Shown here piece by piece: positions 17,935-27,195 of a DNA stretch of 64,000 nt. Under the pieces are notes generated by a model. That model saw nothing but the letters and a program-made list of their open reading frames with translations, was not told the DNA's origin and made no database searches. Origin of the DNA: Anaerolineales bacterium (GTDB lineage Bacteria; Chloroflexota; Anaerolineae; 4572-78; J111); contig JABTUW010000002.1 in NCBI GenBank assembly GCA_015075185.1, positions 806,001-870,000 on the forward strand. The letters run 5' to 3'. Each line of letters opens with the position of its first letter. Positions within the stretch are counted from its first letter, which is position 1. A program made the translations under genes and the position numbers.

Positions 17935-19380
17935 ATGGACAAAGAGTTGTTGTTACAAACCAAGGTGTCCTCTCTTCCTCGCCGCACCTTCGCGGTGCAG
18001 TTAGCAGAACATAAATTCATTTTGATGGCCGTTGATGGTATTTTGGTTCTAGCCACGCTGCTCCTGGGGCTTCGCTTCGGCGCACAGAGGTCGGGCTGGG
18101 TCTTCTCTCTTTCCCTGATTCTGGATTATAGTCTATGGTTTATCGGCTTGACCGCGCTTTATTTTGTCCTGGCTACCGTCAACGATGCCTATAAACCCAA
18201 AGTGGCCGCCAACCCTGTGGCTAGCTTTGTCGCCCTTCTCAAAACTGTTCTCCAAATATTTGTTTTGTATATGCTCGTCTATGCTCTGTCCCCGTTCTTT
18301 TGGCTACCTCGGCACTTTATGGGCTTTTTTGCTGTGGTGTCCCCATTTTTGTTATTCGGGTGGCGGCGATTATACAGTTCTGCCTTTGCCTTTCCGGTCT
18401 TTCAGCGGCGGACTATTATTGTTGGGGCAGGTTGGGCCGGCCAGTCTATTGTTAAAACTATCAAAGATTTTGCCCCAACCTACTATGAAGTCGTCGGTTT
18501 TGTTGACGATGACTCGGCCAAACAGCAAACTACCATTCAAAATGTGCCGGTCATTGGTTCTACGGCTGACTTACCGGTACTGGCCCAAAAAAAGGGTGTT
18601 ACCGATATCGTCTTGGCTATTAACCGGAATGTTAAAGGTGAGGTGCTGGCCCATCTGCTGACTTGTTATGAGCATGGGGCCCGGGTTTTTACCATGTCGG
18701 ACCTCTACGAACGTTTAACCGACCGGGTGCCGGTCGAGCATACCGGCGATAACTGGTTTGTAGTTTTGCCTCTGGATAGCAACGGCCAAAATTTATTTTA
18801 CCGTTTGATAAAACGTATGCTGGATATTATTATTGCCCTCATTGGTTTGATTTGTTTTGGACTGCTATTGCCTTTTTTGGCGTTGCTCATTAAGCTTGAC
18901 TCGCCTGGGCCGATTTTTTATCGCCAAAAAAGAATGGGACGCGCCGGTAAAGAGTTTGAATTAATTAAACTGCGTTCCATGGTTGTGGACGCCGAGGCGG
19001 ATGGTCGGGCGAAATGGGCCGAAAAGTATGACTTACGGGTCACCCGGGCCGGCCTTTTTCTGCGGCGCACCCGCCTGGATGAACTACCGCAGCTCCTCAA
19101 TGTTTTGAGCGGTGAGATGAGCCTGATTGGCCCCCGGCCAGAACGTCCCGAGTTTGTGGCCGGGCTGCAGCAGAAAATTCCCTTCTACCGGACTCGCCTG
19201 ACCGTGAAGCCGGGGCTGACCGGCTGGGCGCAGGTGAACTATGATTACGGTCGCTCGGCCAGCGATGCCTTAGAAAAACTTCGCTATGATCTCTACTACA
19301 TTAAGCACCAATCGCTGCAACTGGATTTGGTGATCCTCTTGAAGACCATCGGCATCATCCTCCTCTTAAAAGGCATTTGA
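17935..19380 (+). CDS. Polyprenyl glycosylphosphotransferase, WbaP/CpsE type (initiating enzyme)
   Basis: This 481-residue protein starts repeat-unit assembly by moving a sugar-1-phosphate onto undecaprenyl phosphate. Four N-terminal membrane helices (about 25-140) are followed by a CoA-binding-like Rossmann domain (about 150-275, with TIIVGAGWAGQSIV) and, after one more helix, the catalytic Bac_transf domain (about 287-481). Conserved marks there are KLDSPGPIFYRQKRMGRAGKEF, KLRSM, RRTRLDELPQLLNVL and LIGPRPERPEF. The length and three-part layout are those of full WbaP-type enzymes. It is the only initiating transferase seen. The stop overlaps the next start (TTG at 19377). Confidence 0.93.
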   Translation: MDKELLLQTKVSSLPRRTFAVQLAEHKFILMAVDGILVLATLLLGLRFGAQRSGWVFSLSLILDYSLWFIGLTALYFVLATVNDAYKPKVAANPVASFVALLKTVLQIFVLYMLVYALSPFFWLPRHFMGFFAVVSPFLLFGWRRLYSSAFAFPVFQRRTIIVGAGWAGQSIVKTIKDFAPTYYEVVGFVDDDSAKQQTTIQNVPVIGSTADLPVLAQKKGVTDIVLAINRNVKGEVLAHLLTCYEHGARVFTMSDLYERLTDRVPVEHTGDNWFVVLPLDSNGQNLFYRLIKRMLDIIIALIGLICFGLLLPFLALLIKLDSPGPIFYRQKRMGRAGKEFELIKLRSMVVDAEADGRAKWAEKYDLRVTRAGLFLRRTRLDELPQLLNVLSGEMSLIGPRPERPEFVAGLQQKIPFYRTRLTVKPGLTGWAQVNYDYGRSASDALEKLRYDLYYIKHQSLQLDLVILLKTIGIILLLKGI

Positions 19381-20834
19381 TCTTGTCCGCTGGCAAACTA
19401 CGTTTGGCTGCTATCCCTCAAATCAACAGCACAAGTCTCAGTTGGCCTCTCATCCTGTTGGTTAGTTTAACCTTATTGAGAGGATTGCTTTACCTTTCCA
19501 TTTTTCCTCCCTTTCTGGCTCCTGATGAGTCGGCTCATTTTGAGGCTATTCGCCTGATTGGGCAGGAAAAAAAGTGGCCGACGGCTGAGGTATATTCGGT
19601 TACGCCGATGCATCCAGATATGATTGCTACCTTTGAAAAATTTAGAATTTGGTCCCTGGCCAACCTCTATTCACCAACCCGAAATTTGGGTGTTACCAGC
19701 AATTTATTTGTTGACTACTATCCGACTCAAATTGCCGGCAGCGAGGTTGTGGCCGACTCATACCTGATGCTTTATCACCTGATCCTGGCCCCTTTGTCGG
19801 CGGCTACGGCCTCATTTGATTTAGTGACCCAGGTCTACTTGCTTCGGCTCGTTTCGCTGCTGTTTGCGACTGGAACTATAGTGATGGCCTGGTTCACCGT
19901 CCGCTCAATTTTTCCGGCAGAACCGGCGCCGGCGTTGGCAGTTGGGACATTTATAACATTTTGGCCCATGCATGCCCACGTTGACGCCTCGATAGCAGTT
20001 GACCCCCTGGCGGAATTAATTGCCTCTGCTTTTTTCCTGGTTTTAGTGACAATTTATTTGAAAGGTTTCTCAAGGGTCCGGGCAATCCTGTTGCTGGGCT
20101 TGTTGATGCTAGCAGTTCTAACAAAACCTACCACCTTTTTCTTGTTTCCAACGCTGGCAGCAGCTCTTGTTATCTTTTTTAGCCGTCGTTTAAAATGGTC
20201 AACTCTCGCCACTGGCGGTGCATTCGCCTTGTTGTTCATGTTGACCTTGGTCGGTTCAATTATCCTGCATGAAAATTCGGGAGGAGGCCGAAAGTTATCC
20301 TCAATTTTTTCTTTCAGCCTATCCCTGCCTGATTGGTCGAGATTCGTAGCAGTTGAGACGGGTCCTTTGTATCTGCAATCTCTTAATTTCGCTGTGCTGT
20401 CCTTCGCCGGGCTTTTTGGGTGGTCAAATATCCATGTACCCTGGGCCTGGGTTCGTTTCTGGGCGATTCTACTGTTTCTCATCATCCTGGGGAGCTTGAT
20501 TTTTATCTATCAACACGTGCTGACACCCGGCCAGCATCGGTATGAATTAAGCAGCCTGCAACGGAGAATTTTAATAATATTCATTTTTGCCATTATTTTT
20601 TCATTCATCGGGGTAGTTGCCCCTATCATCGCCACCCAATCTCCCAGTTGGGGTATTCATTCACGCTATTACTTTCCTGTTGTTATTCCTCTTGCCCTCT
20701 ATCTATTCTTTGGCTTCCGTCAGCTATTTCCGTTTCGCTTTCGCCATTTAGCTCTCCCGGTCTGGGCCGTGGGTTGGTTTACCTATGATAGCCTTGTTCT
20801 TTTGTTAGTCATCTTACCCTATCTATTTAGTTAG
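19377..20834 (+). CDS. Multi-pass membrane protein, DUF2142-like
   Basis: This 485-residue protein has about 10-11 transmembrane helices and a large external loop after the first. The conserved PPFLAPDESAHFEAIRLIGQ motif right after helix 1 is the signature of the DUF2142 family, whose members resemble GT-C membrane glycosyltransferases; the Asp-Glu pair would be the catalytic or metal site. A role in polymerising or decorating the exopolysaccharide is plausible because no Wzy-like polymerase is present in the cluster. The TTG start overlaps the WbaP-type gene stop. Confidence 0.7.
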   Translation: MILSAGKLRLAAIPQINSTSLSWPLILLVSLTLLRGLLYLSIFPPFLAPDESAHFEAIRLIGQEKKWPTAEVYSVTPMHPDMIATFEKFRIWSLANLYSPTRNLGVTSNLFVDYYPTQIAGSEVVADSYLMLYHLILAPLSAATASFDLVTQVYLLRLVSLLFATGTIVMAWFTVRSIFPAEPAPALAVGTFITFWPMHAHVDASIAVDPLAELIASAFFLVLVTIYLKGFSRVRAILLLGLLMLAVLTKPTTFFLFPTLAAALVIFFSRRLKWSTLATGGAFALLFMLTLVGSIILHENSGGGRKLSSIFSFSLSLPDWSRFVAVETGPLYLQSLNFAVLSFAGLFGWSNIHVPWAWVRFWAILLFLIILGSLIFIYQHVLTPGQHRYELSSLQRRILIIFIFAIIFSFIGVVAPIIATQSPSWGIHSRYYFPVVIPLALYLFFGFRQLFPFRFRHLALPVWAVGWFTYDSLVLLLVILPYLFS

Positions 20835-20838
20835 TTTC

Positions 20839-21645
20839 ATGTTTCATCTACAGCATCGCCTTTCGTACCTGATCTTGAGTCTACTCGTCCTTTTAATTTT
20901 TGGGATGTGGGGGGCGATAGGGCAGGGGAGTCTCTACCTCAGTGCTTACTCGGGTAAATTATATGATGCCAATGTTCTTTGGCTTAGTCAAAGGGGCACG
21001 GTAGAACAAGAGTTCGTAGCCAACTATCCTGGGCTTAGCCAGATAGATGTATTTATCAAATGGCAAAATACCCCCCCGGACAAAACCGCAGTTAGTTTTT
21101 ATCTCCGTGAAACCTGTGACACAGAAAACAATTTAAATGCCCAGCAAGCAACGTATCCTTCTGGTGAGATTAATGGTCGCACTTTTTACTCTTTTAGTTT
21201 TCCTCCTCAAGGTGAATCTATCAATCAAAAATATTGCTTTATTCTTAAATCTGAGATGCCCGATGATGAGAAAAATTTGATAGGAGTCTTAGCCAGTAGC
21301 GCCGATGTCTATCCAGAAGGGCGAGTTTTTTACCAGCCTCCACCTTCTTCAAAAATTGGTTCAGACAATGTAAGCGCCCTCACACCGCTGAGCGACTCAA
21401 GTTTTGAACACCGGCTTTTTTTGCCTATCGTCCTGGCAACTACCCCAAATTACGAGAGTATAGATATCGCCTTTCAACTCCATTATGAGGGTTGGCATCT
21501 TGAAACCGTCCGTGTGTTTTTTATGCATTTGGTTGGATACAAACCCTACATTTGGGGAAGCCCATGGTTTTATACGATTCTGGTTATGGTTTATGTTTCA
21601 GGTGTAACTATTTTTATCGGAAAGACGCTTCAAGAATCATTATAG
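20839..21645 (+). CDS. Bitopic membrane protein with extracytoplasmic domain, last gene of the cluster
   Basis: The 268-residue protein has hydrophobic helices near both ends (about 9-32 and 240-262) and a soluble domain of about 200 residues between them, predicted outside the membrane. The domain is beta-like and contains two Cys (in RETCDTENN and QKYCFILKS) that might form a disulfide. The layout resembles the membrane-distal modules that often accompany DUF2142-type proteins. No family is recognised with confidence. It follows the DUF2142-like gene by four bases, so the two probably work together. Confidence 0.6.
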   Translation: MFHLQHRLSYLILSLLVLLIFGMWGAIGQGSLYLSAYSGKLYDANVLWLSQRGTVEQEFVANYPGLSQIDVFIKWQNTPPDKTAVSFYLRETCDTENNLNAQQATYPSGEINGRTFYSFSFPPQGESINQKYCFILKSEMPDDEKNLIGVLASSADVYPEGRVFYQPPPSSKIGSDNVSALTPLSDSSFEHRLFLPIVLATTPNYESIDIAFQLHYEGWHLETVRVFFMHLVGYKPYIWGSPWFYTILVMVYVSGVTIFIGKTLQESL

Positions 21646-21952
21646 GGAAATAAATGTTGATATGACGAATTATTTACAAATATTTAGGGATTATGAATAT
21701 AATTTAGCTGTATTTTTACTTACATACCCCATTCAAAAGGAATCACTCCCCCAATTATCAAAATCGTCGGCTCTGGAACTTAGATTACAAAACTCAGGTT
21801 ATAGTAGAATACGCTGAAGAAGATGTTCGGGGGAAATATCATATAAACCCTTTTTTGTGCCGTATTTTGATGAAGAGTGGGGAATAAATTACAAATAGGG
21901 TCGAATTATAAAAAAGCGTCCCTAGTTTTGACCAATGTTGGATGTAATTGAT
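21646..21952. other. AT-rich intergenic region between convergent operons
   Basis: About 307 bases lie between the end of the exopolysaccharide cluster and the end of the transport operon. The segment is clearly richer in A and T than its surroundings. I see no gene, no strong hairpin and no convincing terminator for either operon. Confidence 0.6.
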
Positions 21953-23359
21953 TTACAACACTTCTGCGTGAGAACTGCGCCGCAAGAACGCACCACCGCC
22001 CTGCTTGCCCTCCCATTTCTCGCCGATGACAATGCTTTGCCCGCGCAGCAGGGTCCGAACCGGCCAGCCTTTAACCTTCATCCCCTCGTATGCGTTGTAA
22101 TCCGTGTTCATATGGTGGGTCTCGGCGGAAATCGTGTGCTCTTTGCGCGGATCCCACAAGACAATATCGGCATCGGAGCCGACGGCAACTGTTCCTTTGC
22201 GCGGGTACAGGCCAAAAATCTTGGCCGGGTTGGTCGAGGTAATCTCGACAAAGCGGTTGGCGCTGTAATGTCCGCCGTTGACTCCGTTGTGCCACATCAC
22301 CGGCATCCGATCTTCAATGCCGGGCATACCATTGGGAATTTTGGCGAAGTTGCCCTTGCCTAACTCTTTACCGGGAATACGCCCTTTGATCCCACCCTCA
22401 AACCAGAAAGGACAGTGATCCGTAGAGACGGCCTGCAGAGTGTTGTTAGCCAAAGATTTCCACAGCACGACCGCATCTTTGGGCTGGCGCACCGGTGGCG
22501 AGCAGACAAATTTAGCCCCTTCATAACCGGGTCGAGCCAAATCCTCTTCAAAAATGAACATGTACTGGGTGCAGGTTTCACCCATCACCGGCAGCCCTTT
22601 TGCCCGACCTAGCGCCAGTTGTTCAACTGCCTCTTCGCAGGTCATATGCACCACATACAACGGCGCTCCGGCCACTCCGGCCAGAGCAATAGCCCGCCCA
22701 GTAGCTTCGGCTTCAATGAGCGCCGGGTGAGCCACAGCGTGGTATTTAGGATCAGTTTTACCTTCGGCCAATAGTTTAGGGACCATTTCGGCGATAACAT
22801 CGCCGTTTTCAGCATGCACCATAATCAGCATACCATTTTCAGCGGCCTTCAGCATGGCCCGGAAGAGGGTGGTATCGTCAACCTGAAAAAGACCCTTATA
22901 GGCCATAAATAGTTTCAGGCTGGTAATGCCCTCCTCAATCACACTCGGAATCTCATCCATCACCTCAGGTCGCAAGTCGGTGATGGCGACGTGGAAACCG
23001 TAATCAATGGCAGCTTTGTGATCGGCTTTACCATGCCATTCGTCAATGCCCTGCCTCAGCGAACCGCCGATGGGTTGAATCACAAAATCAATATGGGTAG
23101 TCGTGCCGCCAAAAGCCGCTGCTTTCTGGCCGGTAAAAAAATCATCCGACGCCAGCGTGCCGCCAAAAGGTAATTCCATGTGAGTATGGACGTCAATGCC
23201 ACCCGGTAACAGCAGCAAACCCTCGGCGTCAATTACTTCATGACCGTCACCCGGTAGGTTTTGGCCAATAAGCTTGACTTTTTCACCCTCAATGAGAACA
23301 TCAGCCCTGAAAGTGTCCCCGGCAGTGACAACTGTCCCATTCTTGATCAAGGTGGTCAT
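21953..23359 (-). CDS. Dihydropyrimidinase / D-hydantoinase
   Basis: This 468-residue cyclic amidohydrolase opens the ring of dihydropyrimidines or hydantoins to N-carbamoyl amino acids. All six ligands of the binuclear metal centre can be read: His58 and His60 (DVHTHMELP), the carboxylated Lys149 (SLKLFMAYKG), His182 (MVHAENGD), His238 (YVVHMTCEEA) and Asp314 (VSTDHCPFW). Tyr154 in the AYKG segment is the conserved transition-state residue. Length is normal for the family, and no signal peptide is present, so it is cytoplasmic. It is the last gene of the transport operon, which suggests that the ABC systems import its substrate. GGAGG stands five bases before the ATG. Confidence 0.92.
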   Translation of the reverse strand: MTTLIKNGTVVTAGDTFRADVLIEGEKVKLIGQNLPGDGHEVIDAEGLLLLPGGIDVHTHMELPFGGTLASDDFFTGQKAAAFGGTTTHIDFVIQPIGGSLRQGIDEWHGKADHKAAIDYGFHVAITDLRPEVMDEIPSVIEEGITSLKLFMAYKGLFQVDDTTLFRAMLKAAENGMLIMVHAENGDVIAEMVPKLLAEGKTDPKYHAVAHPALIEAEATGRAIALAGVAGAPLYVVHMTCEEAVEQLALGRAKGLPVMGETCTQYMFIFEEDLARPGYEGAKFVCSPPVRQPKDAVVLWKSLANNTLQAVSTDHCPFWFEGGIKGRIPGKELGKGNFAKIPNGMPGIEDRMPVMWHNGVNGGHYSANRFVEITSTNPAKIFGLYPRKGTVAVGSDADIVLWDPRKEHTISAETHHMNTDYNAYEGMKVKGWPVRTLLRGQSIVIGEKWEGKQGGGAFLRRSSHAEVL

Positions 23360-23407
23360 AATACCTCCATTTTGCTTCCAAACAACTTATTTCCGGTCTA
23401 AGAAACG

Positions 23408-23452
23408 AGAGGGTGTTCCACTCACTGCCAAAAATGAGTTGGAACACCCTCT
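23408..23452. repeat. Long intergenic hairpin between the binding-protein and dihydropyrimidinase genes
   Basis: A perfect 13-bp stem (23408-23420 with 23440-23452) is extended by four further pairs (CTCA with TGAG). In the direction of transcription (minus) it is followed by TCGTTTCTT rather than a solid T run. It may be a partial terminator or an mRNA-stabilising hairpin that sets different expression of the flanking genes. Confidence 0.7.
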
Positions 23453-23508
23453 ACTCACTACGTGTTCCGTTTTCTCCTTAATGCAACATTAAGGAAGCAG
23501 CAATCGGG

Positions 23509-26500
23509 TTATTCGCCGCCGGGTGTCACTTCGACGGTCTGGGCTGTCCAGCTTTCCCCGGTCACGTCGCCGCTCAGATACTGGTGGGCCGCTTCGGCCA
23601 AGTCGGTGCGGTAGGCGTCGTCGCCAGGCGCTTCTTTGATCACGCCGCCCTCCACCGAAATGTTAACGGTTTGATCCCACAGGGCTTCGTCCATGATCCC
23701 AATGCCGCTGGGGGAAGGCCAGATGAGCTTGTTAATTTCATTCAACTGCCAGGCCATGTGGCCTTGGCCCAGAGTTGGCCCGTTGTCAAGCACGATTTGA
23801 ACACACTCGTCGAAGTTGTCGCGGCAGAACTGCCAGCCTTGGAAGGAAGCCGCCAGAAAGCGCGTCGCGATATCCTCGTTGCCTTCTTCCGCGAGCCAAT
23901 CACCATCCACAAAAACATGGTCTTGGAGCATTGCCGTGCCGACATCGTTGAAGTTGATAACGACCAAATCTTCGGGCTGGTACAACTCGCCGGTTTCTTC
24001 ATTGGTAGCTTCTAAAACCTGGGCATACTCGTTGTAAGTCATGGCTTCAGCCGCATCCAGTTCCCGGTTGAGCAGGGCCAGCATATCAAAGCTCTGCTGC
24101 ACAATGCTAACATCGTCAGGATTATTGGGATCAATCCCTTCCTGGCGCATTGCCGCAAAGAGTTCGTGCTCATTGCCAAAGCCCCAAGTGCCGATTTTCT
24201 TACCTCTCATATCGGCTACAGTGGCGACTGGATTATCGGCCCAGGAGACCTCCAGCGTACCACTGCGCTGGAAAACCTGGGCAATATTCACCAGGTTCGC
24301 GCCCTCTTCGCGGGAGGCCAGCACCTTGGGTACCCAGGCGATACCGAACTCGGCCTGCCCGGACGCAACCACCTGCTGCGGCACGATGTCCACCGCGCCT
24401 TCCAGAATGGTTACATCCAAACAGAAATCCTCGTAGAAGCCCTGCGCTTTGGCCGCATAGTAACCTGCAAACTGAGATTGGGCCACCCACTGCAACTGAA
24501 GACTGACCGGAGTGGGAGTATCACACGCCGGAGGAGCCATCGCTGCTCCTTCCGCCGGCGCAGCCTCAGCCCCACCCTCAGACGTTGTGGCGGCCTGCCC
24601 AGGCTGCCAGTAAACTTGAGGCGGCCAAGCGCCGTCAACGATCTCGGCCTCGGTCAGTTGGAACACCGCTATAGCTTCGCCGGTGGCGCAGTCGCCGTTC
24701 TCGTCGCAGGTCAGCTTGCCGGTCAACCCGTTGAAATCTTTGGTGGCGTACATTGCATCCCGCAACGCCTGCCGGCCAATATGGACTGTACCATCGTCTT
24801 CCATCACGGCGACTTTCTGGATGGCGTCCATGAGCATATTGGCGCCATCATACCCGTGGGCGTGGAAACCGCTGACGGGAGCCTCGCCGTACTTCTCTCT
24901 GTACTTGGCTACAAAGTCATCATAAGCCTGGCCTTGCACAAACGGCCCGGACAGGAACATCCCGTTGGCGCACTCGCCGGAGGCTTCGGGCATGGTGTCA
25001 ATTAACAGCCCATCCGCACCCATCATGATCGTGTCGGCCAGGTCGGGTATATCGCACTTCTGAGCAGCGATGAAGTCACCTTCCGGCTCGAAAATGGGGA
25101 AGTAGATGATTTCGGGCTTGTCCGCCCCAATCTTGGTCAAAACCCCCTTCATATCGGTGTCGCCAACATTGACCGCTTCCTGGCTGGTGATGGTCCCGCC
25201 CAGTTCCTCGAATACCTCGGCAAAGACCCGCTGCAACGACTCGGCATAGGGGCTGCCATCGTGAATGGTCGCGGCGGTTTTGAGCCCCAACTCGTTGTAG
25301 GCGAACTCAGCCGCAATTCGGCCCTGGAAGAGGTCGTTGTGGGCGGTGCGCAGATACCCCGGATGATGGTCAGGATGGTTGGGGTCGGTCAGGTCGGGGT
25401 TGGTGTTGGAGGGGGAGATCATGACCATGCCGGCGTCGGCGATGAGGGGCATCGCCGCCCGCGCTTCGCTGGAACAGGTGGTGCCGATGATCCCGATGAC
25501 GGTCGGATCAGAGGCAATTTTGGTACCGGCGGTCTGGCCACCTTCAGCGCTGCACAACGAGTCTTCGCCGGTCAGTTCCAGAGGATGGCCAAGCAGCTCG
25601 CCACCCTTGTCGTCAATGGCAATTTCGACGCCCCGGTTGTTGTCGGTCCCCAACGGGGCTGTCGCCCCGGAGACGGTGGCAATCCAGGCCAGGTGGATCG
25701 GGTCGCCGGGAGCGATGTCCACACAGCCAATAGAGTCATCACAAGTGAACGTACCGGCTGGAAGCGTTTCACCTGCGGCTGGGGCTTCGGCGGCCGGAGC
25801 AGCGCCGCCCCCTGGCTGCCAGAAGGGTGCGGGGGGCCAGGCGCCGTCCAGCACTTCGGCCTCGGTCAGTTGGAAGATCGCCAATGCTTCGCCGGTGGCG
25901 CAGTCGCCGTTCTCGTCGCACGACAAATTGCCGGTCAACCCCTCAAAGTCCTTCGTCTCATACATCGCATCCCGCAGCGCCTGCCGGCCAATCGTCAACG
26001 ACCCATCCGCATTCTGCACCGCCACCTTTTCGATAGCGTCGAAGATCATATTGGTTCCATCATAGGCGTGAGCGTGGAAACCGCTGATCGGAGCCTCGCC
26101 GTACTTCTCGGTGTACTTGGCCACAAAGTCGTCATACGCTTGACCTTGCACAAACGGCCCGGACAGATACATCCCGATGGCGCACTCGCCCGAGGCTTCG
26201 GGGAAGGTGTCGCTCAATGAGCCATCCGCGCTCATCATGACCGTGTCGGCCAGGTCGGGCACATCACATTTCTGGGAGGTGATGAAGCCGCTTTCCGGCT
26301 CGAAGATGGGGAAGTAGATCAGGCCGGGCTTATCCGCCCCGATCTTGGTCAGGACGCCCTTCATATCGGTGTCGCCCACATTGACCGCCTCCTGGCTGGT
26401 GATCGTCCCGCCCAGTTCCTCGAACACCTCGGCAAAGACCTGCTGCAGCGACTCGGCATAAGGACTGCCATCGTGGATCGTCGCTGCGGTCGTAATCCCT

Positions 26501-27195
26501 AACTCGTTGTAGGTGAACTCGGCTGCCACCCGACCCTGGAACAGGTCGTTGTGGGCCGTGCGCAGATAACCCGGCTGATGATCCGGATGGTCAGGATTGG
26601 TCAGGTCAGGGTTGGTGTTGGAGCCGGAGATCATGACCATGCCCGCTTCGGAGATGAGGGGCATGGCCGCCCGGGCTTCACTGGAGCAGCTTGTGCCGAC
26701 AATCCCGACGATGGTCGGGTCAGCCGCAATCTTGGTGCCGGCAGCCTGGCCGCCTTCGGCGCTGCACAGCGAGTCCTCGCCGGTCAGTTCGATGGGATGG
26801 CCGAGCAGTTCGCCACCCTTGTCGTCAACGGCAATTTCGACGCCCCGCACTTCATCAGAGCCTAAGGGCGCGGTGGCCCCCGAAACGGTCTGGATCCAGG
26901 CAATGTGGATCGGATCGCCCGCGGCAATTTCGATGCAGCCAATCGCGTCCGTGCAACCTTCAGTCGAGGCCGCCGCCTCTTCTGTCGCCGCGGGGGCTTC
27001 GGTGGGAGCGGCCGCTTCTTCCGTTGGAGCCGCCGCTTCTTCTGTCGCCGCGGGGGCTTCGGTGGGAGCGGCCGCCTCTTCTGTCGCCGCCGGTTTTTCA
27101 GCCGGGGCCGTTTGAGGTGTTGCGCCGGTACAGGCAGCCACCAGCATCGCTGTGGCTACTAACAAGCTCAGTAACCAAAACAGTCGCTTACTCAT
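23509..27195 (-). CDS. Triple-fusion substrate-binding lipoprotein: two Liv-type plus one NMT1/SsuA-type domain
   Basis: This 1228-residue protein starts with a lipoprotein signal whose lipobox V19-A20-A21-C22 predicts lipid anchoring outside the membrane. After a Glu-Ala-Pro-Thr linker (to about 78) come two Peripla_BP_6 (LivJ-like) domains (about 80-470 and 488-880), each with an IAW-x-x-TVSGATAPLG start, a DSLCSAEGGQ segment and an IHDGSPYAESLQ hinge. A second linker leads to an NMT1/SsuA-like domain (about 905-1228) that begins VSLQLQWVAQSQFAGYYAAKAQGFYEDF, typical of pyrimidine, hydroxymethylpyrimidine, nitrate or taurine binding proteins. The neighbouring permeases belong to both matching classes. 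One protein could therefore serve two ABC systems. A strong AGGAGG-like ribosome binding site precedes the ATG. Confidence 0.9.
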   Translation of the reverse strand: MSKRLFWLLSLLVATAMLVAACTGATPQTAPAEKPAATEEAAAPTEAPAATEEAAAPTEEAAAPTEAPAATEEAAASTEGCTDAIGCIEIAAGDPIHIAWIQTVSGATAPLGSDEVRGVEIAVDDKGGELLGHPIELTGEDSLCSAEGGQAAGTKIAADPTIVGIVGTSCSSEARAAMPLISEAGMVMISGSNTNPDLTNPDHPDHQPGYLRTAHNDLFQGRVAAEFTYNELGITTAATIHDGSPYAESLQQVFAEVFEELGGTITSQEAVNVGDTDMKGVLTKIGADKPGLIYFPIFEPESGFITSQKCDVPDLADTVMMSADGSLSDTFPEASGECAIGMYLSGPFVQGQAYDDFVAKYTEKYGEAPISGFHAHAYDGTNMIFDAIEKVAVQNADGSLTIGRQALRDAMYETKDFEGLTGNLSCDENGDCATGEALAIFQLTEAEVLDGAWPPAPFWQPGGGAAPAAEAPAAGETLPAGTFTCDDSIGCVDIAPGDPIHLAWIATVSGATAPLGTDNNRGVEIAIDDKGGELLGHPLELTGEDSLCSAEGGQTAGTKIASDPTVIGIIGTTCSSEARAAMPLIADAGMVMISPSNTNPDLTDPNHPDHHPGYLRTAHNDLFQGRIAAEFAYNELGLKTAATIHDGSPYAESLQRVFAEVFEELGGTITSQEAVNVGDTDMKGVLTKIGADKPEIIYFPIFEPEGDFIAAQKCDIPDLADTIMMGADGLLIDTMPEASGECANGMFLSGPFVQGQAYDDFVAKYREKYGEAPVSGFHAHGYDGANMLMDAIQKVAVMEDDGTVHIGRQALRDAMYATKDFNGLTGKLTCDENGDCATGEAIAVFQLTEAEIVDGAWPPQVYWQPGQAATTSEGGAEAAPAEGAAMAPPACDTPTPVSLQLQWVAQSQFAGYYAAKAQGFYEDFCLDVTILEGAVDIVPQQVVASGQAEFGIAWVPKVLASREEGANLVNIAQVFQRSGTLEVSWADNPVATVADMRGKKIGTWGFGNEHELFAAMRQEGIDPNNPDDVSIVQQSFDMLALLNRELDAAEAMTYNEYAQVLEATNEETGELYQPEDLVVINFNDVGTAMLQDHVFVDGDWLAEEGNEDIATRFLAASFQGWQFCRDNFDECVQIVLDNGPTLGQGHMAWQLNEINKLIWPSPSGIGIMDEALWDQTVNISVEGGVIKEAPGDDAYRTDLAEAAHQYLSGDVTGESWTAQTVEVTPGGE
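24556..26958 (-). repeat. Tandem duplication of the Liv-type binding domain (DNA level)
   Basis: Two copies of about 1.2 kb (about 25786-26958 and 24556-25734) match closely over most of their length; for example 25140-25270 and 26355-26480 differ at only about one base in ten. The copies are separated by a short Ala/Pro-rich linker. Confidence 0.85.

Noticed and set aside
25261..26220. Open frame of about 319 codons on the plus strand opposite the fused binding protein
   Set aside because: It is a GC-rich shadow of the real gene; its sequence is low-complexity and duplicated only because the real gene is duplicated.
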